Positions 11,272-22,689 of a stretch of DNA of 64,000 nt are shown here, in pieces. Position 1 is the stretch's first letter. Every line of letters begins with the position of its first letter. The stretch is from Pseudovirgaria hyperparasitica (Eukaryota; Ascomycota; Dothideomycetes; Acrospermales; Acrospermaceae): positions 1,303,727 through 1,367,726 of the forward strand of contig NW_022985555.1 in assembly GCF_010093815.1 (NCBI RefSeq). The letters are read 5' to 3'. Under the pieces are notes generated by a model. The model was not told the DNA's origin. It ran no database searches and was given only the letters and a program-made list of their open reading frames with translations. The position numbers were made by a program, and so were the translations under genes.

Positions 11272-14115
11272 ATGGCTCGCAAGACCTATCCCATTCGTGG
11301 TATCGCAGCAGGAATCGGTGGCAATGGCGAGGTACCAGTAAGAAGAGAGTTTAGTGAGTGGACGACCAGTAGCGATCCTCAAGACGCAAGACAAGTCATT
11401 CTATTCTTTTTAGCTCTTGATCGTTTCCAAAAGGTCCATCCGTCCGATAGAGACTCGTACTTTCAAATTGCAGGTTTGTCAGGCATCTTCTGTCATGACA
11501 CGCTGTCATGGAGTAACTCACACCAGCTAGGGATTCATGGCTATCCGTATGAATCATGGGATGAAGATAATCTTACCGAGACCGAGATCCAAGGCGCAGG
11601 TAACACTCGAAGAGGGTATTGTATGCATGCAAATGCCTTGTTTCCAGTCTGGCATCGACCATATCTTCTTCTGTATGAGGTAAGAGTTCAAAATAGTTTT
11701 TCTGGATCGGCAGCTCTTCACTGAAATTGAAAGCAACGAATCTATGAGTCTATGCTCGAAATCATCGAAGAGCGACCGAATGACAGCAAAGATGAGTGGA
11801 AGAAAGCGGCAAATACCTGGCGATTGCCGTTTTGGGACTGGGCCAAGAATCCCATACCAAAGTTTCTAAGCTATCCTACGCTGAATATCAAGATAGATGG
11901 CAAGTCAGTGCATCTTGAAAACCCCATGTACAAATTCAAGATGCCCAATGACGAGCCGATGAGCCAATATGGGGTGGGGAGCTTACGGAATCTTGACACA
12001 GGTATAAACCTAAAGGTGAGAATTCATGAAGACCTGGTCAGAAATCTCTGGTCCTCGAAATAGATTATTAATATTGGCTTATTTTATAGTACGGCGATTG
12101 CCATGCGACAAGCCGTGGTCTTGACCGTGACAAGTGGCCCACCGAAAAGCAGTGGATTGAAGGATTTGTCGATGACGATCAAGCCAATGTGATGTTGAAA
12201 GGGCATGGGTCTATAACTGGCTTTGATTATGGTGCTGCTTCTGAGCTTGTGTATCGGCTCTTGACGTATCCCCTAGATTGGGGTTCCTTTGCAACCCTCG
12301 CTCGAGATCTAGATGAGACATCAGTCACAGCAAGTACGACGAAGGTCATGAAAGATATCAATCTGGAATTTATTCACAACAACATTCACTACTGGGTTGG
12401 CGGAGGTAAGAATCTTCGGTCTGTGGCTGTTACCTTAATACTACTGACTGTATGACTAGATGGGGGACATATGTCGCAAATTCCTGTAGCTACATTTGAC
12501 CCGGTGTTTTGGCTTCACCACTGGTACATGTCCGGATTTCATTCTATATCATCATCTGACTCCCTATAGTAACATTGATCGCTTGTTTGCTGTATGGCAG
12601 ACCCTGAATCAAGACATAAAGCAAGATTCTACAGGCGTGGGTGGTGACAAGGAAAAGTGGTTTGATGTGGATCAACAGAGGTATTTTGACCAAAAAATCG
12701 TTGGGTTGGGGGATGCAATCACGAACAAAACTCCTTTGCGTCCATTCCATAAAGATGAACATGGCACGATGTGGACGCCGCAAGACGCAATCAACTGGTA
12801 CAGTCTCGGGTACACTTATCCAGAACTTCAGCCTTGGAAGAGCAAGGATCATACCATTTACAAGGAACAACTCTTCGCAAACATGAACGAAGCATATGGT
12901 CAAGTCAGAAGAGAAGCTCTCGGAGGAGTTGCCGGGAAAACCGAGATCATCGATAAGAATAAGGATGGGACGGTAGACTTGAACGACTATGCCATTAGCG
13001 TATCTTTCAAGAAGTGAGTTGCTCAAGCTACGCCGAAATGACTCTGACTCAATCACAAAGGTTTGCTTTCAATGGGGAGCCTTTCAATCTAGAAGTCTTC
13101 CTTCGCCCTGACGATGCACCGAGAGATCGAAAGTCGTTCGCCAAGGACGAATTTGTTACGAATGTTTACAATTTCAGTCAACCAGCCGAACGTGACGGAC
13201 AAGAAGTGTGCTCCAACTGTGCCGATCGACAAGCAGACGACGTCATGATTCAGTCCTATATCCCACTAACATCTTATCTGATAAAGATGATACAGCAAGG
13301 GCGCTTGGACAATCTCAAACCAGTAACTGTAGAGAAATTCCTCCAAGGCTTATACTATCGCGTCAAGATGAATGGAGAGGTGGTGGATGAAGCGAAATGG
13401 CTCAGCAAACCCGAATTCGGACTAAAAGTTGACGTGTTCCAGATGAAGATGACATTCTCAGAAGATCCATCGGTTGTGCCTGGGCGCACAGAGCCAGTGA
13501 TCATTCCTACACTGGGCGTTGGCCCCGACCGCGATAATGCTTCCTCGACGTGAGTAAGATGAATACTTCGTTTGGCCCAGGCAGCTGATCTGCAACAGAA
13601 CCGGTGTGACTGATCTTATCACTGTAAACAAGATTAATCCTCTTGCACAGCCCATCTCCGACGGTGGGTCGATCGTCTTCAGATGTCCTAGCAGTGTCTC
13701 CACGAAATCAAATCGCGAAAGCAAAGACACTCTCTCTCTGCTCTCATACCCGGATGGCAGTACTAGAGACCCCTTTGACGAAGACAGCTACGATTTCGTC
13801 CTCAGTATTTTCCTCCGCAGCAAAGCCCAGACGCTAGAGTTCGATAGTCGAGAGGCGGGTAAACCTTATGTCAATGCCAAAAGCTTAGACACCAATGCTT
13901 GGATTCAGCAAGGCGATGCAAAGATCCAGATTGATCTCAAGCCGGACCAGTTTGACATTTGGGTCGACGGCAACAGTGTTGGCTCGATTGATAGGACGGT
14001 GAAAGGGAGAACGATCACACATGTGAGAAACTGGGTTATGTCTGGAAAGCAGCCAGTTCTTGGCAAAGATATTGAGGCGACAACATATAAGTCATCGGGT
14101 CATGTACAAGGTTAA
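11272..14115 (+). CDS. Tyrosinase (type-3 copper monophenol monooxygenase), extended C-terminus
   Basis: Oxidises monophenols and o-diphenols to quinones (melanin-type chemistry). Seven exons: 11272-11679, 11734-12015, 12090-12405, 12460-12523, 12570-13013, 13061-13549, 13599-14115; 839 aa, all phases consistent. CuA: H89 in GIHGYPY, then YCMHANALFPVWHRPYL with H119 and H128; C117-x-H119 fits the Cys-His thioether of fungal tyrosinases. CuB: FIHNNIHYWVGG and FDPVFWLHHCNIDRLFAVW. A DKNKDGTVDLND loop (485-496) resembles an EF-hand and precedes the tyrosinase C-terminal domain (DYAISVSFKKFAFNGEPF onward). The last exon (about residue 668 on) adds a beta-rich, lectin-like module. No signal peptide, so it is probably made in the cytosol. 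The function is secure; the roles of the extra modules are inferred. Confidence 0.92.
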
Positions 14116-14258
14116 GACACGAGTGTAGAGTTTGCAGATCCATGTTCGCACTGCATCTGTTTTCCCATTTCCTGTTCTGAGATGTTTACATTCGAAAGTC
14201 TCCTCTTTCTCCCATCAAGACCATACATCTCTGATGGTTCGGCTAGATCCCTGATCGG

Positions 14259-15023
14259 TCACTCCTTGATCTCTCTTAACCTCTTCTCTTTCTCCACAAT
14301 ATCTCTCTCCAACACATCTTCCCTCCCCATCATTTCTTCCAACCTCCTTTCGTCCTTCTTCAACCACTCTCTACCATCCCTCGCCTTTCCAAACCGTCCA
14401 TACCCACGCAAACTTTCTTCATTACCAACACGATTGGCCATCTGAGAGTGCAGGACTCGTGCTCTCAACAGGTCAGCCTTTAGCTTCAGCAGGGCCAGCC
14501 TAGCATTCCGGATCTCGGTGATTAAACGGTCTCGCTCCTTTTCGCGTAAAACCAGGGTATCAACCTCATCCAAAGCTTGATTATCATCTCGCGTCTCTGT
14601 ACCTGGGCAATCCTGTTTTGCCTCCCGAAGACCTAAAGGATCGGCAACGTAGAGCCCGAATGACACAACGATGAACGACGCCGTGGTAGTAAGGGCGAAT
14701 GAGAGGGCCTCGCAAGAGTATTTTCTAAAGTTAGAGAGCACAGGTGGCCCTGGAGAAGTGTGTTTGATATGTCCCTTCTTCTGGCTGTGCATTAGGGGTT
14801 CGGGCAGGCGTACGGCTTTAGCCCGAAGTGTAGGTTTGGTACTGCTAGCTGCAGGCCTCTTAGAGGCGTTCTTGGCTAGCCAGACGTTTGTGGTGGTTAT
14901 CGAACGTTGCTGTGTATTCATAGCAGTCTGAATAAGGTTTCTCTGGGGAGCGAAGTTCCTCAAGTTTGGACGCGTTGTTGCCAACGGTCGTGCGATGGAG
15001 TGAGATATTCTGAAGATATTCAT
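14259..15023 (-). CDS. Hypothetical membrane/coiled-coil protein, possibly mitochondrial
   Basis: Intronless, 254 aa, convergent with the tyrosinase (143 bp gap). The first 50 or so residues are rich in Arg, Ser, Thr and Asn with almost no acids (MNIFRISHSIARPLATTRPN), as in a mitochondrial presequence. One hydrophobic segment (about 105-126, ALSFALTTTASFIVVSFGLY) could cross a membrane. The rest (about 145-254) is charged and heptad-like, ending in an Arg/Glu/Lys-rich helix (VLERDIVEKEKRLREIKE), a probable coiled coil. I recognise no family. An inner-membrane protein with a soluble coiled coil is an inference. The open frame's length, its start ATG and its amino-acid bias support a real gene. 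Confidence 0.72.
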   Translation of the reverse strand: MNIFRISHSIARPLATTRPNLRNFAPQRNLIQTAMNTQQRSITTTNVWLAKNASKRPAASSTKPTLRAKAVRLPEPLMHSQKKGHIKHTSPGPPVLSNFRKYSCEALSFALTTTASFIVVSFGLYVADPLGLREAKQDCPGTETRDDNQALDEVDTLVLREKERDRLITEIRNARLALLKLKADLLRARVLHSQMANRVGNEESLRGYGRFGKARDGREWLKKDERRLEEMMGREDVLERDIVEKEKRLREIKE

Positions 15024-15972
15024 GGTGGTGGAGAAAATAGCAATAATGACTGGGATTTTATGACGGTGTAATATTCGAAGAAAGACGTGTGTGGGAAGCT
15101 CTTGTGGACGAATAGTGTCTTATGATGGTAAGATATATGTCCTATCAACAGTCTTGGACATTTCTGATAGATGGCTCACAGCTGCAAACATCGTGGGTTT
15201 GCTTGAGAGAACAAATGTCTCTAGGAAGAAACCAAAGGTAGAAAGAATGAAAGGAATAGGTCGCACGAACTTTTCGACACAAAGACAAAGAAATCAACAA
15301 ACGATGGGGAAATGTTGCACGGATTCTCATACAATGTTTCATGCAAAGTATACGTATATGGGCATCGAAGGCTTAAGGAATAATTTCAAAGGAAGTGCTA
15401 TGGGCATCGCAATGACAAGATCCGGGTACAAAGCAAAGCAAGTGCTTGAATCATCTCATTCACCACAGCTGCTCTATAATAATCATCACCTTGTTATGAG
15501 TTTCAGCTATCAGTTCCATTCATCGAATGACGTCCTGTAACAACTTTGAACAGAGTGGAGAAGATAATATAGCACGATGAGACCCTGATCTCAATGTTCA
15601 ATCTTCGCGCGACGATAGAGCGACCCATTTCGAAGAGTGAGAAAGTCTTGTTTCGCCGACCAAGAGAACCAAAGCTACCATAGATCTACTTTCGCAAAGA
15701 TATCTGTGCTGTAGGTTGCGGCATATCTGATTGTGTCGAGTGGAGAGACACATACATGGATGAATTAAGTAGGCCACATCGATTCCTCGGGATATCTGCC
15801 AAGTGAGTATCAAGGAAGCAGTCTGGATTCGCAACAATCCGCTGCTTCCTGCTCTGGTAGTAAAAGGCAACAATGCGCTGCACATCATGCTGTAAGTAGA
15901 TAGACATGCTCCGAGGCTATGTAGAGTCAATGATTCCACTGGCCAAACGAAGAAGACTACAACATTATTCCT
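15024..15972. other. Intergenic region
   Basis: Between the hypothetical protein gene (start side) and the 3' end of GWT1. Two open frames (15091-15540 plus, 15598-15939 minus) lack any domain, and the first has no ATG start; I do not call them genes. Confidence 0.5.
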
Positions 15973-17518
15973 CTATAGCTTTATCGATATGTTAAATCTG
16001 TCCAAGACGAGCGCCACTGTTGCGACGCCTGCAAGATAGTTGATAAGAATAGCCATAGACTCAGATCTCTCCATGTCAAGCGTATTCATCGTCATGTTGA
16101 TCGCACCAGTGAAAAGGTTTGCAATTAAGAAGATCGCAAGCCCATTCCTGTTAAAGGCGCGCAGCACCGAGCTGGTCGCGAATTCCGCGCGCGCCTTTTC
16201 AGTCTCCCTATCTGGAGAAGTGTATAGATCAGGAAAGCAAATTGTCTCTATAGCACAGTACAACGCCATTTGGGACGTGTTGAATGCGGAAACCCAGAGA
16301 AAATATGGCATATTTGCCAAGCGCCTCGAGACACGGAGATTGAACCGGTTATAGGAGACTGAGACATAGTACAACGACCACCATACAACAGCCCAAGCAA
16401 CCAGTCGGGCTACGGTCGATGATCTCAGTTTCTGAAACAATGTGGCAGTCTTTGGTAAAATCACTTGACGCGGAAGTGCGTAGGTCCCTGTAGCCTGACC
16501 TGAGAGAAAGATGGCCAGGTACCCGATGAAAGAAAAGATGCCTTCGCGATTTGCCGAGAACAGGTCCGTGCGAGGTGCGAGAAACACGAATTCCTTGATA
16601 TTGGTGTTGTTTTCATCCAAAGCAACTTCATAAGCAAAACTTAGGATGAATGCAAGAGCAGCATATGATGGCACAAGCGCAAACAAGGACTGGAAAATAG
16701 CCATAAAGGGCGGCAGAAGTCCAAGAGTAAAGAAGAAGTTCCAGTGCACGCCATATTCACTGACATGCTCGGCGTAATCCAGACCTTTGACACTATAGAG
16801 ACGTATCAAGCCGAGAACTAGAAGAGGTAGAGAATGCCTTAAAGATGCAGCAAATCGCCGCAGAAAAGGCTGCATCTTACCGCTGGCACTTTCTTTGAGG
16901 CTTGAGCGCACAGATACGGTACCTGCCGTAAAAACGAAGGATCCAACGCCCATATCCATGAGTGAAGTCCCCCAATTTTCCACCTTGGCGAATCGTCGCG
17001 GGAATACTTTAAAGTCAACCGCAAGAATTGCCACACATGTTATTATTATCATTCCCCCACGGTAACTTGTGATAAAAGGCTTGATCGGGAACTGGTCAAG
17101 CTTGGTTGCGTCGGCTTTCGTCGCGTGCTTTGGTTGCTGTGTAGGTTTGATTTTCGCAGGACGCAGCGCTGAGTTCGAAGTGAAGTACGTGACAATGGCA
17201 GGCAGTATAATAAAGAAGTTGAGCAAAAGTGGCGCAGGGGAGTACAGCGTTGTTGCGAACAGAATAGCTCCACATTGAAGTAGGAAGTCTACGAGGCACG
17301 CGCCAGGGGTATACGGCGTGAAGAACAGAGATCTTGACTGGAGGACGGACCATAGGAGTACTGCGGCCTAATCGCTAGATTAGCAACTGATTATGAGCTG
17401 TAGGTTACAGTCTGATCCTCACCGGCGCAACAAGTGTGACCAGATTGACCTCCCACGCGCTGCCTCCAGTCAGATTCGAGACATGGTCCACTTTACGTTG
17501 CTTGTAAGAGAGCGTCAT
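15973..17518 (-). CDS. GWT1: GPI-anchor inositol acyltransferase Gwt1
   Basis: ER multi-pass enzyme that acylates the inositol of glucosaminyl-phosphatidylinositol early in GPI-anchor synthesis (PIG-W family). Exon 1 is 17518-17423 (MTLSYKQRKVDHVSNLTGGS.. to NLVTLVAP); after a 55-bp intron, exon 2 is 17367-15973, resuming AAVLLWSVLQ; 496 aa. About 12-13 hydrophobic segments are visible. Conserved stretches include FITSYRGGMIIITCVAILAV, VENWGTSLMDMGVGSFVF and VHWNFFFTLGLLP, as expected of Gwt1. The length fits fungal members. It is transcribed away from the copper ATPase across a 1.2-kb shared upstream region. Confidence 0.95.
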
Positions 17519-18734
17519 GCTGGGAAGAGAACGCTGAGAAAGGCACGGTAATTGAAACAAGAGTATGTATCTTTTGGTGCGCCTACAGCGCGCACATATG
17601 ATCTGCGAAGCTCCTTGCAGTGACAAGGTAATAAGCTATAATATGCAAGAGTCGAGATAATCCAAACGCCAAGAGTTTGGCAGAGATGCGTGGTCACGTG
17701 CGGATCGATATCTTTGGGCAGCTGGTAAGTTATGTCTTCTCTATGATCATCAGCACTTTTTAATAGTACTCCTTGATGTTCACCAGCGCTACATTCACTT
17801 TAATTACTGCTATTAATTCTGAAGCTCACAAACACCCTAAACTTGGTGTTCAGCCAAATTCGGGAATGGGCTTTATTGAATACGTTGACCCCTTGCTGTG
17901 GAGACGTATTCGCTTTGTTGGTGGAGAGCCACGCGGTCTTTGACCTTGCCAATGCGTACTGGTGTTACGACTCATGCAAGTCTTCTCAGCGACCGGCGGC
18001 TCATGCGGAAAATAAGACTGTGAAGAATTCAGATATCTCTGACTGGTATGGAACTGATACAGGGGCTGCTTCGTATCAAAATCACCTGCAGGAAGCGCCC
18101 GGCTGGAATGACGGCGGTTTGAGACTGCTCATACGAAACCGCGAAGCTTATCTGCCTGAGCTGATATATTGGCAACAACGAGCAGTGTAGAACAGAGACA
18201 ATCGGACGCTGTTTAAGTACGTGTCCGTGTTGTAGCGTACCTAGTCAAGAATTTGGATTAATCATATTAGACCGAAACGGAACGGCCCACGCATGGTTTT
18301 CGCGGTCCCCGCCTAGCCAGGCAGGGCAAGTCAGGGTCCCATCGGGGAAAGAACAGCGCTTTCAGCTGCGACAAACTTAGCGACCTTAGGCAGCTTATAA
18401 GGTAGGCGCTGGCGCTGGTCACCGGCCCCGGGCTGCCGGTCCCACTCCATCTCTCACTCGACGCCACTGCCACCTCGATTACTCAGATACTCTCTATCGT
18501 CGCATCTTCTCACCACACCTCCCTCGGCGCTGCCCTCACCCCTCCGCGAAGCTGGCCTTCCAGATCCGCTGATATCACCTGAAGTCTACATCTTTGTTCC
18601 TCTGCACTCTTCCCTACTTTCCGTAGGATCATAGCGATGTTAATATGACACTCTGAATATCTCCGGTCCTCCATATTCCTTTGCGACAATCTCCGATACC
18701 TCACGCCAACCTACTTGGACCGCCATCACTCACA
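17519..18734. promoter_or_regulatory. Divergent upstream region of GWT1 and the copper ATPase
   Basis: 1.2 kb between two divergent starts. A frame at 17843-18190 has no ATG start or recognisable domain and is not called. The part at about 18270-18530 is GC-rich, with pyrimidine-rich stretches just upstream of the ATPase start, like a core promoter. No specific factor site is claimed. Confidence 0.4.
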
Positions 18735-21700
18735 ATGTCGGGTTCCTCCCAACCCGCGTCTCTTTTGGATGCCGATCGAGCCCTTCCCACACCCCGAATT
18801 CCGACACTGGCGATGACCGCGACAGCAATGACAACAACAACGTTGAAAGTAGAGGGCATGACTTGCGGAGCTTGCACCTCTGCAATCGAGAGCGCCTTTG
18901 AAGGCATTGAAGGAGTAGGAACGGTGAGCGTGAGCTTAGTAATGGAAAGAGCTGTTATCGTCCACGATTCTGCGAAGCTGTCCCCCGATCAAGCAAAGGA
19001 AATGATTGAGGACCGCGGATTTGATGCCGAAGTACTGTCGTCCGACCTTCCGACTGCGCGAGCCGTCGACAACATCATTGAAGAAGCCAACATATCCCTG
19101 ATGACCACCACTGTCGCAATCAGCGGTATGACGTGCGGTGCATGTACGTCGGCTGTGGAAGGAAGTTTCAAGAATGTCGCAGGCATCAAATCATTCAGTA
19201 TTTCTCTGCTTTCCGAACGAGCAATTATTGAGCACGACCCTAGCATAATAGCACCAGAGCAAATTGTAGAGGTCATCGATGACACTGGATTTGACGCAAC
19301 CATCATGGAATCGCAAGCATCACAGCTTCATAAAATCGACACCCGGAAAACAAAGATTCTAACCACGACCGTCGGCATAGAAGGTATGACATGCGGTGCA
19401 TGCACGAAAGCAGTCACGGACGGATTTGATGGGGTAGATGGCATCCTACAATTCAATATTAGCCTCTTGGCAGAAAGAGCTATCGTGGTTCACGATCCTA
19501 GTAAGATCACTGAAGACCGAATAGCCGAGATAATAGATGATTGTGGCTTCGATGCGAAGATCATATCGTCTTTCGAAGGCGGATCTCAGAGCTCAAAAAG
19601 TTCGTCTTCAGTGTCTCTCAAAATCTATGGCATGTCGAAAGCGGAGCATGCATCCGATCTTGGGGATAAAATCTCAGCTGTGACTGGAATCACGTCCGTA
19701 TCGATCAATCTCAGGACCACCCGTGCTGTCATAAACTATAAACCCACAATAGTTGGTCTTCGAACAATCGTAGATACTATCGAAGCAGCAGGATTCAATG
19801 CACTGATGGCCGACGCTGACGATAACAACGCCCAACTCGAGTCACTCGCGAAAACAAAAGAGATCCAGGAATGGCGTCGCGCTTTCAGAACATCTCTGAT
19901 GTTTGCTGTCCCGGTACTCTTGACGAGCATGATACTGCCCATGTGCATACCGGTCTTGGACTACGGCAGTTGGGAGATCACCACTGGCCTGTGGTTCGGT
20001 GACCTTGTTTGCTTAGCTCTTACAGTCCCAGTCCAGTTTGGTATTGGAAACCGGTTTTATGTCTCCGCTTATAAGTCTATGAAGCATGGCTCACCCACCA
20101 TGGACGTTCTTGTTGTATTGGGCACATCGGCCGCATTCTTCTTCAGCCTTGCTGCGATGATCGTGTCCATAGTGGTCCCACCTAACACCCGCCCAGCGAC
20201 TGTATTCGACACAAGTACAATGCTTATTACTTTTATTACCCTAGGACGCTATATGGAGAACAGAGCTAAAGGCCAAACTTCGAAAGCTCTCTCTAGACTG
20301 ATGTCGCTGGCACCATCGATGACAACAATTTACGCAGATCCCATTGCCGCAGCCAAGATCGCGGAGGGATGGGAATTACCAGAGAAATACTCAAAGCCCA
20401 CAGAGGCTGCATCTGGCTCCTCCGATGAGAAAGTGATCCCGACAGAACTTCTCGAATTGGGGGATATCGTGATTATCAAGCCAGGCGACAAGGTTCCTGC
20501 CGATGGTCTCGTCATTCGTGGCGAGAGCTATGTGGATGAGAGCATGGTGACTGGCGAAGCTATGCCCATCCAGAAGAAGAAAGGCAGTTTCCTCATGGCT
20601 GGTACTATTAACGGTGCTGGTAAGATGGACTTTAGGGTCACTCGAGCAGGCCGTGACACTCAACTCAGCCAAATCGTTCGTATGGTGCAAGAAGCGCAAA
20701 CTAGCCGTGCGCCGATTCAGCGTATCGCTGATAAAGTCGCTGGATACTTTGTGCCAATAATAATCACCCTTGGTCTATCTACATTCCTTGTCTGGATGGT
20801 GCTTAGCCATGTCCTTCGAAGACCACCAAGGATCTTCCTCGACGATGAAAGCGGCGGCAAGGTCATGGTTTGCGTTAAGCTTTGTATCTCTGTCATTGTT
20901 TTCGCCTGCCCATGCGCACTTGGTCTGAGTACACCTACCGCAATCATGGTGGGCACTGGCGTCGGCGCAGAGAACGGCATTTTAGTCAAAGGAGGAGCTG
21001 CATTAGAAACCGCTACCAAAGTCAATCATGTTGTTCTAGATAAAACTGGGACTCTGACTGTTGGTAAGATGGCTGTATCCAACTCAGACATTCTTGGGCT
21101 ATGGAAGGATGACACTCAGAAGCAGCGACTGTTCTGGACCTTAATCGGGTTGGCTGAGATGAATAGCGAGCATCCTATTGCCAAAGCCATTGTAATTGCT
21201 GCGAAAGACTATTTGAACATTGGACCAGAGTCTGCTCTCGACGGTAGTGTTGGTGACTTTGAAGTTGTTCCAGGGGAAGGAATCTCGGCCTTCGTTGAGG
21301 CCGCTATCTCCCCCGAACGCAAACGTCACCGAGTCCTTGTTGGAAACGCGCCGTACCTCAAGTCTCAAGGCATCAAACTCCCGGACGGTGCAGATGATGA
21401 AGAAGACCCTCGCACAACCCTCGACTCTATTCGTTCTGTAGAGGACCGTAATCCATCCTCTAAATCTGACGACCTGCGCTACGCTGGGACTACCACCATA
21501 TACACCGCTATCGCAAATGAATACACCGGCACAATATCTCTGGCAGATTCGCTCAAGCCAGCCGCGAGATCTACAATTCTGGCCCTCGCCCGTCTCGGCA
21601 TCTCGTCGTCTATCGTCACCGGCGACACACTTCCATCTGCTCTCGTCGTGGCATCCCAAGTGGGCATCGCACCCCAAAATGTTCACGCTTCTGCAACACC

Positions 21701-22286
21701 AGCTGACAAACAGCGTATCATAGCTGAGATGGGCGAGAGCGGTCGCGTCGTTGCTATGGTCGGTGACGGTATCAATGATAGCCCAGCTCTCGCATCGGCA
21801 GCTGTCGGGATCGCTCTTGCTTCTGGCACAGACGTCGCCATGGAAGCTGCAGGTATTGTTCTCATGAACGCAAATGATCTCCTGGCTATACCAGCATCTC
21901 TATATTTGTCTAGCAGCATTTTCCGTCGCATCAAAATGAATTTACTCTGGGCTTGCGGATACAACATTATCGGTTTACCATTCGCAATGGGTTTCTTCCT
22001 ACCCTGGGGTTATCACCTTCATCCAATGGCAGCTGGTGCAGCCATGGCTTGCAGTTCAGTGTCTGTCGTTGCAAGTAGTCTCGCGTTGAAGTGGTGGCGA
22101 AGGCCAAAGTGGATGTCTGTAGAGCAATTGGATCCTGCAGCAGCAGAATTGATGGATAGGGACAATGCTGGTGAGATTAGGCCAGAGCGCAAACTCAGCC
22201 TCTGGCAACGTGTTCGAGGGACATGGTCGCGGAAGCAACGGGAAGAGGAAGGCTATGTCCCTTTGCAGAATATGAGTGAAGTTTAG
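18735..22286 (+). CDS. CCC2: Copper-transporting P1B-type ATPase (Ccc2/ATP7 type)
   Basis: Pumps Cu(I) into the Golgi/secretory lumen, where it is loaded onto copper enzymes. Intronless, 1183 aa; the ATG at 18735 (CACAATGTCG) is the first in frame. Three N-terminal metal-binding domains carry GMTCGAC (first at residues 41-47, then about 131 and 218), and a fourth HMA-like unit (about 290-370) has GMSKAEH instead and lacks the cysteines. Then come the phosphatase loop VTGEAMP, the transport motif CPC (725-727), the phosphorylation motif DKTGT (D769), the P1B-specific SEHP (about 810) and GDGINDSP (about 1010). All catalytic elements are present. The family is certain; subcellular site and partner (an Atx1-like chaperone) come from the family. 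Confidence 0.96.
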   Translation: MSGSSQPASLLDADRALPTPRIPTLAMTATAMTTTTLKVEGMTCGACTSAIESAFEGIEGVGTVSVSLVMERAVIVHDSAKLSPDQAKEMIEDRGFDAEVLSSDLPTARAVDNIIEEANISLMTTTVAISGMTCGACTSAVEGSFKNVAGIKSFSISLLSERAIIEHDPSIIAPEQIVEVIDDTGFDATIMESQASQLHKIDTRKTKILTTTVGIEGMTCGACTKAVTDGFDGVDGILQFNISLLAERAIVVHDPSKITEDRIAEIIDDCGFDAKIISSFEGGSQSSKSSSSVSLKIYGMSKAEHASDLGDKISAVTGITSVSINLRTTRAVINYKPTIVGLRTIVDTIEAAGFNALMADADDNNAQLESLAKTKEIQEWRRAFRTSLMFAVPVLLTSMILPMCIPVLDYGSWEITTGLWFGDLVCLALTVPVQFGIGNRFYVSAYKSMKHGSPTMDVLVVLGTSAAFFFSLAAMIVSIVVPPNTRPATVFDTSTMLITFITLGRYMENRAKGQTSKALSRLMSLAPSMTTIYADPIAAAKIAEGWELPEKYSKPTEAASGSSDEKVIPTELLELGDIVIIKPGDKVPADGLVIRGESYVDESMVTGEAMPIQKKKGSFLMAGTINGAGKMDFRVTRAGRDTQLSQIVRMVQEAQTSRAPIQRIADKVAGYFVPIIITLGLSTFLVWMVLSHVLRRPPRIFLDDESGGKVMVCVKLCISVIVFACPCALGLSTPTAIMVGTGVGAENGILVKGGAALETATKVNHVVLDKTGTLTVGKMAVSNSDILGLWKDDTQKQRLFWTLIGLAEMNSEHPIAKAIVIAAKDYLNIGPESALDGSVGDFEVVPGEGISAFVEAAISPERKRHRVLVGNAPYLKSQGIKLPDGADDEEDPRTTLDSIRSVEDRNPSSKSDDLRYAGTTTIYTAIANEYTGTISLADSLKPAARSTILALARLGISSSIVTGDTLPSALVVASQVGIAPQNVHASATPADKQRIIAEMGESGRVVAMVGDGINDSPALASAAVGIALASGTDVAMEAAGIVLMNANDLLAIPASLYLSSSIFRRIKMNLLWACGYNIIGLPFAMGFFLPWGYHLHPMAAGAAMACSSVSVVASSLALKWWRRPKWMSVEQLDPAAAELMDRDNAGEIRPERKLSLWQRVRGTWSRKQREEEGYVPLQNMSEV

Positions 22287-22689
22287 ATTTGTACAATTAT
22301 GCTCAGGGTTTTAGAGTATGTCTCTCCTTACATGGCATTTTCTGCGTGCTTTCCCTATGTTGAGTCGGGACGTTCGAGATCGGAGCGTAGTGGCATGACG
22401 ACTTCATGGGAACGTCTTACTTATGTTAATCACTATACCACTTGAAAAAGTCATCCTCAGCACAGTGCGAAAGCTGGCAGAGTTACTAAATTTGAAGCTA
22501 TTATTTCCAAACAAATGTGAAAGCTTGACGTCACAGCACAATGTATCGCGCTAGCACGTATCCGAACTGGCGTGTCGCGAGGCATACCTGATTAACTGCG
22601 GTGGATAATTACTGGCATCTCGAATACTGCCAAACTATCATTTCGCAAGCATCTGCATTTATGCTTAGCCCGTTTCTTTTGTTTCCGTC
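22287..22689. other. Intergenic region
   Basis: 403 bp between the copper ATPase and the lipase gene, both on the plus strand. No gene, repeat or RNA is seen. Confidence 0.5.

Noticed and set aside
9672-14115. Secondary-metabolite gene cluster around the enoyl-reductase-like gene and tyrosinase
   Set aside because: No polyketide or peptide synthase, no pathway regulator, and the transporter is 50 kb away.
17843-18190. 115-codon open frame between GWT1 and the copper ATPase
   Set aside because: Starts with TTG, has no domain, no intron signals and sits in a divergent promoter region.
21141-21686. 181-codon minus-strand frame
   Set aside because: Lies opposite the copper ATPase catalytic region and has no family resemblance.
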